This document shows, one piece after another, positions 31,191 through 41,240 of a stretch of 64,000 nt of DNA. Every line of letters begins with the position of its first letter. Within the stretch, counting starts at the first letter, position 1. The position numbers and the translations under genes are program-made. Origin of the DNA: Montifringilla adamsi (lineage: Eukaryota; Chordata; Aves; Passeriformes; Passeridae); assembly GCA_017590115.1 (NCBI GenBank), contig JAGGNK010013114.1, positions 868,001 through 932,000 on the forward strand. The letters are read 5' to 3'. Under the pieces are notes generated by a model. It saw only the letters and a program-made list of their open reading frames with translations. It was not told where the DNA came from and did not search any database.

Positions 31191-31265
31191 CCTGCAGCTG
31201 TGTGGTCATGCCTGTGTCTTTTGGGATACAGGTGTAATCACACCACTAATTTTGCTGTTCTGATG
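31191..31265 (+). pseudogene. ADGRG7: ADGRG7 remnant exon, GPS autoproteolysis motif
   Basis: RCNHTTNFAVLM is an exact-looking match to the end of the GPCR proteolysis site of ADGRG7, including the His-Thr cleavage dyad. The donor GTAGGG follows at 31,266. The upstream part of the GPS, with its Cys and Trp residues (human YACVYW...GC), is not recognisable: the frame is closed by TGA at 31,188-31,190 and an AG sits immediately before GTGTAATCAC at 31,230-31,231. Confidence 0.8.
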
Positions 31266-31571
31266 GTAGGGCATTGTCCTTTCTTCAATGAGAAGAGTCT
31301 GAGGTTGTTTGGTTTTTTTGTTTGGTTGATTGTTTCTAACACTAAGATCAGCATGGCAATACAAGGGCATAGGTGCATTCAAGCTAGAATGCACAGGAGT
31401 TTAAAGTGTCCTCACGTACTTGTTTCTGCCCTGTGGCAGATCTGGCAGATTGGACAAGTTGTGCCCAAGCTGCTGAATAGCCAAATGTGTTGGCAAGTCC
31501 TGGCTTCCTCTGGCATGACCTGTGGCTGTGCCCAGCTGCTCGTGCAGCTCCTTAGCAGGTAGGCCTGATTC

Positions 31572-31600
31572 ATTCATTCATGCATTCATTCATTCCTGGC
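31572..31600. repeat. Short ATTC microsatellite
   Basis: Seven imperfect copies of ATTC in a row, one changed to ATGC. Confidence 0.85.
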
Positions 31601-32617
31601 CTAATGCATTCCCGTTGCTCAGCCTTTGTAGCCTCCAGCTCAGCAGCTCCGTTGTGGCAGCTGGTGGTTAGATGAAGGGTTGTCTAAAGGCTGAAGTGTC
31701 CCCCGATGAACAGTAGAGCTTCCTGGAATCTGGGATAGCTGTGGCACTGCCTTGTGCTGGGTAAATAACTCAGAGGATTTAGCATTAACTACTCCCTTTG
31801 CTTATATGTTTATAAAAGCACTTGCTCTGTAAATATTAAGCTTTCAACCATAAAGTTTTATACACTGCCCTCTTTTACTAACAAGACTATTTAGGAATGA
31901 CTGGCTGGTTCTGATGTTTGTTATTCTTTCAGTATTTATTTCAGCTTCTCTAAACAAAACACACCCTGGGTAAAATCACATATCTGTGGTCACTAACTTC
32001 AGTGTGCCAGCATTTCAGAGTTCATTTTTACTGTCTTCGCAGAACAGCATTTTCATATTTGTACTATTTACTTGTTTCTGTATTTTCCTTTATGTTATGC
32101 ATGTCCTTTTTGCACAAACTGACTATATTCTAAATAAGATTCTCATCTGTTTATGCAAATACAACAGCATTTTCTGTTTCACTGAACACATTTACATTTA
32201 CTTGCTGCTTTATTGTCACTATAAAAACATAGACTGATTTCAATTTATAATTATTTGTAATATCTTACCTTAGACCAAGAAGTCAAAATTCAGAATGCTC
32301 ACCAGTACGAAAAGCTAAAATCTGCTTTGTAAATTCTGTGTCACCTTGCATTTTATTATGAATAATTTAAACTGATATTTTGATGAATATTTGATTGGTA
32401 TTGTTAAATCTCTTGTTGGTGTTTTTCACAAGCTTTTCTAGTTTTGGGGTCTGGAATAATTCTGTGGGACCTAAAAATTCTGGCAGTGGCTAGCAATAAT
32501 CATAACTTTACTGAACCATTCTTGCTCCTATGTGCAACCAGAAACAGAAACTTCAAAAAGAAATGTATCTCTTCTCATCTCATATAACTGATACAATTGG
32601 TTTTCTGGGCATTTCAG

Positions 32618-32719
32618 ATAAAATATAAATATGAAAAGCTTTTGGATTATATTTCTTATATTGGTGTGATTGTCCATGGCTGGTGTGGTTATTGTCATAT
32701 TGTTTCAAATACTCACTAG
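32618..32719 (+). pseudogene. ADGRG7: ADGRG7 remnant exon, TM1, frameshifted
   Basis: The acceptor is GGCATTTCAG and the donor GTAAGAAGG. Phase 0 reading from 32,618 gives KYEKLLDYISYIGVI, matching human YPKSLDILSNVGCA. The continuation SMAGVVIVILFQILT (human SVTGLALTVIFQIVT) is in a different frame from 32,673. The net change is equivalent to a 2-nt deletion near 32,672, in the middle of TM1. Without correction the exon reads into a TAG at its end. Confidence 0.88.
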
Positions 32720-33373
32720 GTAAGAAGGAAGATGTTAAACTGCAAGTATTTTACACTAAATTACAATATTTTGTTCTGTATGTAGTTTGAGGAAAACAAA
32801 AGCGGCCAGTTTAGAACACATTGCAATATTACTGACTAGCAAATACTATTTTCAAAAATACCTAAACCACACAGCATGGCTTGGGACTCACTGACACCTC
32901 TGTTTCTACCCTGATCAGGCACTGACAACACAGACCCAGAGTACACAGGTCTGTGATACACATTGAGCTTTTCAGTTCACTATCTCAATACCAGGCTTTA
33001 AAAATGTGTCACAGTGTTCCACCACCAGTGTGACCTCCTCCCATACGCTGGTATTACAATGTGTAAACAGTTATCTCTTCTCCTAGGCAGCAGCTAGCTT
33101 GTGCTAGCTGTTTTATTGTGAATTACTTAATACAGACACAATTACAGCAATTTTTTTTTTTATGGACATGCCTGTAATTAATGGTGTCCTGTCAATCCCC
33201 TCTGAACAATGAGAGAAGTCATGCCAGCAGAACTGAAGTTATAATAGATTAATGCCTGTTTCTCATCCTGTTTGCGCTAATGCAGATTTGGAGCAATTCC
33301 ATCAAGGTTCATGTTTTTATGACTGTAGGATGTTCCAGCCTCTGCATTTTAAATGTATTTATTTATAATATTT

Positions 33374-33457
33374 CATATATATATATATATATATACATAT
33401 ATACACATATATATAATAAAAATACACATTTATATGTATACATATATTATATATAAT
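33374..33457. repeat. TA-rich microsatellite
   Basis: ATATAT tracts interspersed with ACAC and ATAT over about 80 bases, directly abutting the CR1 3' fragment that follows. Confidence 0.9.
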
Positions 33458-33617
33458 GCCAAGGGAGGTGGTGGAATCACTGTCCCCAGAGGTGTTTAAG
33501 GAAAGACTGGACATGGCACTCAGTGCCAGGGTCCAGTTGACATGGTGATGTTTGGTCATAGGTTGGACTTAATTATCTTGGAAGCCTTTTCCAACCTAAT
33601 TGATTCTGTGATTCAGA
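33458..33617 (+). mobile_element. CR1 LINE, 3' terminal fragment
   Basis: GGTGGTGGAATCACTGTCCC, GAAAGACTGGACATGGCACT, GGTCATAGGTTGGACTTAAT and the tail ATTGATTCTGTGATTC follow the well-conserved 3' end of avian CR1. The element is severely 5'-truncated, about 160 bases, and inserted in the TM1-TM2 intron of the ADGRG7 remnant. It looks younger than the other CR1 pieces in the window. Confidence 0.9.
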
Positions 33618-34007
33618 GATAGGGCAAAGTTTGGAAGTGGAGGTTTATTATTCTCTTACACGCTGGAGAACGGTTTTATGCTAACTCACTTCGGAACACT
33701 GATGAAAAAGATTCCAAAAAGAGTAGAAAGGGGAAAACTGCATCCCAAACTGTCCATCAAGGCCTAGTCCTAAAAGGTGCTGGATATTCCCTGTTCCAGT
33801 CAAAGTCAGACAAAACTGATGGATTTGTGAAGCTGTCTGAGAGTACTGTTGGTGTAATTCTGCAAACAAGTTATTGCTTTAGTTTCTGTCTGTATTAACG
33901 TTTCTCCTCTCTAGCTTGCTTTTAGCATAAATGAAAATGAGGCAATATTTGAGAATTTTCCTCAATTTTCTCTTCTTTTTTTCTCCTAAACATATTTCTA
34001 CCAATAG

Positions 34008-34373
34008 GAAAACTCAAAACTTATCTGTAAAGTGGATGTTAGTGAATCTCTGCTTTTCTATGCTCATTTTTAACATCATCCTCATCTCTGGAATTGAAAA
34101 CCAAACTTCCAGAAAGTGCAGCAACGATACCACCAGATGCTACCAGCAATACCTTCCTTATGATGCCACCAGTACCACCTTACCTCTGGTGGTATCCTTA
34201 CAGTGGATACTCCCACAGACACCTGGCGCACAGTTGTGGCTGTCCTGCTGCCTTCTTGTTGGCAACATTTCTGTGGTCAGCCCTTAGTTCTGCACTGTTG
34301 TATTTATTGATGCTCAGAGCCATGAAGCCACTGCCTGGACACTTCCTCGTAACCATGTCAGTAATCAGATGGG
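34008..34373 (+). pseudogene. ADGRG7: ADGRG7 remnant exon, TM2-TM4, two frameshifts and lost TM3 cysteine
   Basis: The acceptor is TACCAATAG and the donor GTAAGAT. The exon starts in the frame giving KWMLVNLCFSMLIFN and SGIENQT (TM2 and start of ECL1). TM3 begins in a second frame (TVVAVLL at 34,230-34,250), then FLLATFLWSALSSALLYLLM and MKPLPGHF continue in a third frame from 34,253. The second jump equals loss of about 4 nt where human has His-Tyr. The codon aligned with the conserved TM3 cysteine is CGC (Arg) at 34,227-34,229, which would abolish the class-typical disulfide. Confidence 0.88.
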
Positions 34374-35536
34374 GTAAGATTTAAAGTTGTCCATATGGCA
34401 ACTTTTACAGTCCAGAGTACATTCAGGGAGAGTTGTAAAGATAGGAGATCAGCAGAGAGCGAGTAGAACCAGCGTCTCTGCCTCTGGGTTAATGCCACGT
34501 GATTTAATAATCTCCTGTTGCTGCTCACATTACTGGTATAACCTGAGCTTGTTCTCACTGACCCGATAACACACTGAAACTGATAGCCTGGTCACTGCCA
34601 CAGCAGCACAGGCCTGTTGGGTGCAGGAGAAATTTTCACAGTAATCAAACATTCAACAATCTGCTTCTGCCAACTAAGTAAAAAATCTTACAGTTATGGT
34701 GATCGCATATGTGGACTTAAATTCCTCATTTAGTGATTCCCAGCCAGAGCTTTGAATACATCCAAAAGCAATGAGTGTCTGATATTATTTTTTATATATT
34801 ATTTATTAATAAGCAAAGAACACATTCTAAAGTCAGTACAGCAGTTAGAAACAACACTGCAAACCAAAAGAAAACTTTCAAAGAATGTTTCACTTTCAGA
34901 GAATGTTTCATTTTGTCTTTCAGAGAACTCACCCAGACAATGGAAAAATTCAGACAGATGCTGACAAGGTAAAGTGAAAATCTCACACTGTTTCAAGAAA
35001 CCCTTCTAATACACTGTACAGGGGCACCAGTATTTTCCATATTGTGTATTCAGCTTTTGTATTGCATTGTTTCTGATAGTACCCACCAAGCAGTTTTCAA
35101 CCCTTATTGTTCCATTATTATGTCTTGCATTTGTAGACACAATTACTCGGAAACTTTTAGAATTTAGACTGCATATGCAAACCAGAAAACGTTCAGCAAA
35201 TGCTGCCTGGCTACATGGCACTGTGTCCCTCCATATGTATTTGAATGACAGCACAGCATTATGTTGTTCTGTGTCGCTCAGAAAGCTCTGTTGAATCTCT
35301 TTGGTGGCAAAAATCAGCATGTCATGGATATGAGCTGTCCTCAGAAAAATATCGCTCACAACCCTCAGTCCTGCCTTTTGTCTAGGCTACAGAAAACCCC
35401 TTTAACTCAGTACAAGGCCGGTGAAACATAGATCTTAAAATCTGTGGAATTTAGGAGGCAAGAAACTATTTTTGTGGAAGGGAGGTATGCCTGTGCAACC
35501 AAACAATAAATTGCTAATGTCTCATTTATTAATTAG

Positions 35537-35760
35537 GAATCCCTGCCATAGTAGTTGCAATAACACTTGCAGCTACTGACAGAGAAGGAAAAGCTCTAAA
35601 CTACTGATAGGAAGAATTTCAAGTCCACATATTATTACAACAGTTGCGATCCCACGCCTTTTGTGATGGCTTATTATTAATACAATTCTAGATGCATTGT
35701 TGGTATACTATTTTGTACTTCTAAGTACTCAAAAGAAATAAAACTCTTTATTCAACCTAG
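35537..35760 (+). pseudogene. ADGRG7: ADGRG7 remnant exon, TM4-TM5, tandem stop codons
   Basis: After CATTAATTAG the segment enters in phase 1 as IPAIVVAITLAATDREGKAL and then NY, matching human VPAIVVAITVG in TM4. It is cut by TGA (35,605-35,607) and TAG (35,608-35,610) where human has Arg-Gln. Further on, a different frame gives a hydrophobic stretch (WLIINTILDALLVYYF) that may be residual TM5. The 3' end is not defined. Confidence 0.78.
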
Positions 35761-37576
35761 ATATTCACTAGAAAGAAACACATTTTCTCCTTACTAAGGA
35801 TCTAGGGTACTGGATCTACATCTGCCTTGAATCCTGCAAGATTGTGCAGTCCTCTGTGAATTGAAATGCAAACTGCAGACACCCTCAGCCTAACTGATAC
35901 TCCACCCCTCCACTTAAGTGCATAACTACATTTCAGTACCTACATTAAAAATATTAAATTAATTAAAATAATGTACTGAAATATACATACCTCACATGTA
36001 TTTAAATCTGGCTATAATAATTATAGTCTTATTTGCCCTGTGTTTCTGGAATAGGTATTCATTGGAGTGCCCACATATCAAAGCAGGCTATCAGGCTTAC
36101 AATGTACCTTGGCAACAGTGGATGATACGAAAGAAAAGCAGGCTTGTACAGGAGATGTAAACACAAACCCCCTTCCAGATGGTGGTCATGTTTTTGCAAA
36201 TTTATTCCTCAGTCCCTTGTCATCAGCTCAGACCTTCTTGTCACAAACTCAGATTTTTGACAAAATCTTTTATTTTAAAGAAATGTATACTTTCAGCAGG
36301 CAGAAAATGAATTCCATTTGTTACAATGGGTCAGACTTTGTTTAAGTGCATATCAACACATTCAGACTTTCGTCCCTCTTTTTGGATTGCAGCATCACTC
36401 AACTTCAATGGCAGTTATTCCCAATTTAAATCTCTAAAAGTGAGAGAAGAGCAGGTCCAGCCAACTGAGAATTTTGAATTTCTCAGCACAGCCAAACATC
36501 ACACCAGTTCTAGAGCAGCTTGAAGCAGATTTACTTGCTCAGTTTGACATCAACACTCCATGTATTGTCACAGACTGTATGTCACAAGCCCTCAGCATAC
36601 ACTGCATTATTTAAAAAAGGATTGCTTTCATTTTATTAATTCCATGGGACTGATCCATTCAACAAAACTTTGTACCATTTCTTCATTTCTTTAAGTACAA
36701 TTTTCATGGTTGGAGCAAACAAAATACCTTATCTCTGAGTCTGTTCAGGCTTGAGAGAAACTTCATGGGCAGCTACTTCTTTTGTTGAAAATTAAGTGCA
36801 TTTGGATGAATTTATAAGCATTCTAAAAAACTTATAATAGCTAACATGCTAATTTTCAATTGCCTTGGTAAACCTCACTTTTTAAATTGAAAACAGATAC
36901 ATACAAGTTGCGTACTCCAAACACAGATTAGTCTGATAAATTTGGTTACATTTATTTTTCTGGATTTCTTCTGTGAATGATACATCAAACAAATGTAGGG
37001 AAGTATATCTTCTCAACTCACTTTAATACCATTTTGCAATAAAGCCCTGAATAAATAGAAAGTTTGAAACTCAGATGTTTTCAGAAAGAATAGCAGGAAA
37101 AAATTCCTCTGCAATAGATGTTGGAAAGAGTCCCAATGTAGTAACAAGAGCTTCATGGTTTGAGGCCTTTCACAGTGACACTGAAAAAAAGCCTTCATAA
37201 AAGTTTCTACCTCTTCTTTCCCCCCACAGCCCTGCTGGATTCTTGGCCTTGTATTCCTACAAATGCATCCCTTCATACAAGGCAAATGAAGTACTCGGAG
37301 TAATGGATTCTCCATTATTATGCCCCCAGCTATTTTCCATAAAACAGCTAATTTGAAATATGTGAAAATCCACCCATCCCCAAACATTAAGTTGTTTATT
37401 GTCAGTTTGATCTACCAAAAACCAAGTGCCTGTACACCAGTGACAATCAGATCTGCAAACTCTGTGCAAAAAGTCCTGAGGTGATCATACCACACTGACA
37501 GACAGATTATGCCCAGGATTTCAAACTGAAGTCATGAGCAGGAAATAGAGATTTATTTAAAAACATGAGCCTCCTT

Positions 37577-37645
37577 GTGTTTTTTTTGGTTTTTTTTTTT
37601 GTTTTTTTTTTTTTTTTTTTTGTTGTTGTTGTTGTTTTTTTTTGA
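37577..37645. repeat. T-rich tract with GTT repeats
   Basis: Long T runs with interspersed G and a (GTT)4-5 segment; low complexity, possibly an antisense poly(A) tail of a retroelement. Confidence 0.8.
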
Positions 37646-38076
37646 CTCAAGATTCTCCTGTTTAATCCTTGAAATGAGAATTTAGAAAACCAGTATAGAA
37701 ATGTTAAAATCTTTATTCCCTTTGTCTGAATCTGACTGAAGTGCTGATATGGCACACCACATTTAATGCTCATGGCATCCTCAGCCAGGTCTTATCTTCA
37801 TCCTATCCAGATAAGAGTAATAATATGATCCTGAGACAGGCTCCTGACACATGCTAACTAATCCATTACAATATGCAAATGAGGCATCTATAGTTGGGAA
37901 TCACCTGCATGAATTCGTTTTCCTCTTGAAAATACTTCATTTATTTCAAGTTATTGATGTTATTGTTAGCAGTTACCAAAAATCATTTTATGGTTGTTTT
38001 TCGAATCAAGTCACATTGACTGGTTCTTTTCTGCTTTTAACAGCAAAATAAGTCCACACTTTCATTTCCTCTACAG

Positions 38077-38156
38077 GAACTCCAGATTTGTATTCTGTTC
38101 ACTTTCAGAACACCACTCTTCCAGAAAAAAGTTTTCAAAGTGTTCCCATTTTCCAG
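38077..38156 (+). pseudogene. ADGRG7: ADGRG7 remnant exon, end of TM7 and start of C-tail
   Basis: The acceptor is TTCCTCTACAG and the donor GTACC. The 80-nt open segment reads ELQICILFTFRTPLFQKKVF, matching human GLQIFILYTVRTKVFQSEA. The first codon has changed from Gly to Glu relative to human. The TM6 exon that should precede it (human FGITWILAYL) was not found between 35,760 and 38,076. Confidence 0.78.
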
Positions 38157-40685
38157 GTACCACTGTATCTGCATTAAAAAACATAAAATGTTTCAAAATG
38201 ACAGCCTGAAAAACACTCACAGGAAACTTTTAGATCAACCCAGCCTTTTTCAGACAATATTTCCTTGTCTATCTTCCCTAACTGGAACTGGAAACCTGCA
38301 AATACGTGAAATACAATCCCGCATTGTTCATGGTTTGTTTCATACAGCTCTCACAGGTACCTTGAAAGATGGACACACTTCTTCAGCTGAAGGTAGCTGG
38401 AAATAGATCATAAGCTGAGACCACGAGGAGAGAGGAGCAGGACCACGTGCTGGCAGGACAATGTGGCTGCAAAGCAGCCAGAGCCTCTTGGTGCTACTTG
38501 TATCCCAAGGTCTTCACAAGGACTGAGCTAATGACAGCTTTATACTCCAGTACAGACACACAGAAGTTGCTCTCTTTATGCCCTTTATGCCCTTTCCAGG
38601 CCCAAAGGACATGGCCAATGCACTGCAGCTCTCCTCTCCCTTTCATAAGTAAAAATTCAATTTAATTAGAAACCAAACAGTATCTCAACAAGCAGCAATT
38701 ATACATACACTGTGCATTACACATGAGACTTTCTGAGTGTCTTCATAGAAGTGTTTCATCAGTCCTGAAAAGTCCTCCATGCCTTAGAAATTCATGCTGT
38801 CTTATGAGGCAGAAAATAAGTGTACTGGAGCATTGATACACCTCTAAAAAGAGCAGTCACACCAGAAGCAAGGCTGAAGTTCATCACTACTACTCCAGAA
38901 AAAGCAGAGAAGGTCATTAAAAGTTATTTAGGACAGGTAGTTCATACTTTTCTTTTAGAAATTTGTGTGGTTTAGGAAGGATGATCCTTGATTGTGTTAC
39001 AAAACATTGCTAGGCACTCTGAGGATGACTCCTTAAATGAGTAATAATATTTTCTAATAATTGATATTTTTTCTCCACAAACAAAAGTATTCTCTAAAGA
39101 ACATCGCATTTAATTTTGAACAGCTCTTTAAAAAAAACTAATAAAAACATTGTTTCCATATTATCCCAAAAAATGAAGCAAAAACCTACAAAGAATTTGA
39201 AGTATGAAATTGGAAGTGTTGTCTTCTTTTACTAATTAAGCATCCTGTCATCTGTATTTCAGATGTGAATAAAATGCTGTTATTGCCAATGTGAAAAATG
39301 TGTATTTTATGATTGGCTTTTTGCAAGTATTAAAATGAATATTGTATGTGTTATGTTAGAAAGTTATGCTGTATTAATTTTCTTAAGGTATCTCTTTGTT
39401 TTTATTGTCTCATATTGTCCTAATCTCAATTGTTCAAATTTTATTACTCTAATTATATTACTATTTTTATAACCATTTTATTACTATTAAACTTTTAAAA
39501 ATTTTAAAAACAAGTGATTGGAGTTTTTCACACCAACACTGAACATCTCTTGCTTAATATAGAACATAAAGCCCCCCACCCCTCCCAATTATACATTTCA
39601 TGGCTTTTTTTTTCCTTTCATCTAGGGAATTCTAATTTCAGAAATGGAACAAATTAAAATGATCTTTTTCAGGTAATATCCTAAATTATTACAGGAACAA
39701 TAGTTCAGCTCTTATCTACACGTGGAATATATTTATCTTCATAGTATAGTGAACTTTGGCATTGTTGGTCATATGTGGGCTTTAGGGATCACGAAGTTTC
39801 TTGTTAACACTTTGGAAACACTGCTTTGATAAAGAAATGGATTGGAGAAGGACTGAATCATCAGTACAAAGGTATGCAATACAAGTTGCAGAAAGTATAA
39901 TGGATGGAAACATCCACTTTTCCAGATCTTTCCCATATTTTTTAAAACAAAGATATTTTTCATTGAAAATACCTAAATATTTTCTAGATACTTTGTAAAG
40001 TTTAGCAGAGAAGCCTCCCAAACCTTGCCCCTCCTCCTCCTTGAAAAGTTTAGAATTAAAATTTGTATCGTGTTCATCTTTTATCACTTCCATTCCAAAT
40101 TCTCACTTCCATTTTCAATCTCCTTACTGCTAGTTGGACCCTCCTCTAGGCCAGGACAGAGCTCTCAGCAAGGACAAATAGAAAAAAATATTAAAAACTC
40201 TTACATTTTTCTTGTCCCGGCAGAAAATAGATATTAAAGGAAAAGGTATCTTTTCAGAGGCATCTTTAACGCCAGGAAATAACTAAGCACAGTTGTGCTT
40301 TCGGTAGTTCTGCACAGGCACCTCTTTCGGAAGAGCAGCCTCACTGCTGAACGAAAACGGGCAGCAGAAATCCCAATTATCCCCGAGCAACACGAGCTCC
40401 AGCTCCAGAAGCTCTGGGAGAGGCCCCCTTAGGAATCCATTCCCACACCTTCCATTGACAAAACCCAGGAAATTAGCTGCAGATTCATGGGTTTTGTCTC
40501 TTATGGGGACAAGCTCTGAATGCAAGACAGGTCAGTGTGAGAGGGTGTGAGGGCGTGTGCGGCTACGAGAGTAACGTGACCATTCAAAGATTAATGACTC
40601 CTGTACGTGGGTGTCTAGCAAGTCTAACAAATACAGAGGAATTTACGGCCCGTTTTTTCCCTGAGCACCGCCAGCCTACGAAGGC
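38157..40685. other. Intergenic between ADGRG7 remnant and TFG
   Basis: The final tail exon of ADGRG7 would be expected here. A weak candidate around 38,250-38,310 follows the acceptor TTTTTCAG, but it meets a stop in the expected phase and I do not call it. The rest is AT-rich with no motif-bearing open frame. An AATAAA-like stretch occurs at about 39,267. Confidence 0.45.
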
Positions 40686-40689
40686 CAAG

Positions 40690-41240
40690 GCTCGTATTTC
40701 GAAAGCAACCCTCTGTCAGAGGGCAGCCTCGCTGCAGCAGCGCTGAGCTGGCACAGCGGACAAGGGGGACGCGCCATGTCGGCCGGGAGGGGCGGGGCCC
40801 CGCACGAGCAGCACGCACGCGCGCGGCTCGCGCAGGCTCGGCCTGGCTCCGGCCCCTTCTCTCTGCCCTGCCACGTACGGGCGGTGGCGGCCGGGCTCGC
40901 GCGGGGCTGGACGGGAGGGGGCTGCACCGGCTGGACGGCGGAGAAGCCACAGTAAGAGAGCCGGGGTTGCTGCCGGGAGCTGCCGCGTGTGGAAGCGGCG
41001 GGAAGGAGGGAGAGAGGGGCAGCTTTGGGTTTGGGATGAGCCGACCGCCCCCTCCTCCCGGCCCCATCGTTCCCCGGTGCCAGCGGCGACGCGGCCCCTA
41101 GCGGAGGGGCCGGGAGACCCCTCGCGTCCCCCCGGCCGCGGCTGAGAGAGGCGGAAAGCGCCCGCGGCCTCCTGGGCCCGGGGGAGCGGGAGATCCCGGG
41201 ATCCTGCCTCTGCACGGCCGGGTGTTTCCTGGGTCATCCA
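40690..41240 (+). promoter_or_regulatory. TFG: CpG-island promoter of TFG with probable non-coding exon 1
   Basis: About 550 bases dense in CpG (CGCGCG, GGGCGGGG Sp1-like sites, CACGCACGCGCG) in an otherwise AT-rich landscape, with no TATA box seen, as expected for a housekeeping gene. A plausible exon 1 donor is GTAAGAGAG at 40,952, so exon 1 would end at 40,951. The next exon carries the ATG at 45,008. A 59-codon frame from ATG 40,776 ends just past that donor and is probably fortuitous, though it would count as an upstream ORF if transcribed. The transcription start cannot be placed by eye. Confidence 0.75.

Larger units (their letters stand above)
24424..38156 (+). pseudogene. ADGRG7: ADGRG7 (GPR128) adhesion GPCR, unitary pseudogene
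   Basis: A series of exon-like segments in order on the plus strand matches the orphan adhesion GPCR ADGRG7: extracellular NCNENLD exon (24,424), VSQLLDA exon (27,581), TEVQIL exon (28,182), GPS tail (31,232), TM1 (32,618), TM2-TM4 (34,008), TM4-TM5 (35,537) and TM7/C-tail (38,077). The locus sits between TMEM45A and TFG, as in human. It cannot encode a receptor. TM1 has a frameshift at about 32,672, the TM2-TM4 exon changes frame twice and its TM3 cysteine codon is now Arg, and the TM4-TM5 exon has TGA TAG in tandem at 35,605-35,610. The EGF-like, TM6 and final tail exons were not found. Lesions are spread over several exons, so one assembly error does not explain them. In mammals the protein is an intestinal membrane receptor of unknown ligand. 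Identification is by recalled human sequence, not a search. Confidence 0.88.

Noticed and set aside
34918..34970. Short exon-like segment with good AG and GT (AGAACTCACC...GACAAG then GTAAAG)
   Set aside because: Falls between the TM2-TM4 and TM4-TM5 remnants of ADGRG7, which are contiguous in the human protein, and its translations match nothing there.
38240..38310. Possible final ADGRG7 tail exon after TTTTTCAG
   Set aside because: Stops in the phase required by the preceding exon; similarity to the human tail is no better than chance.
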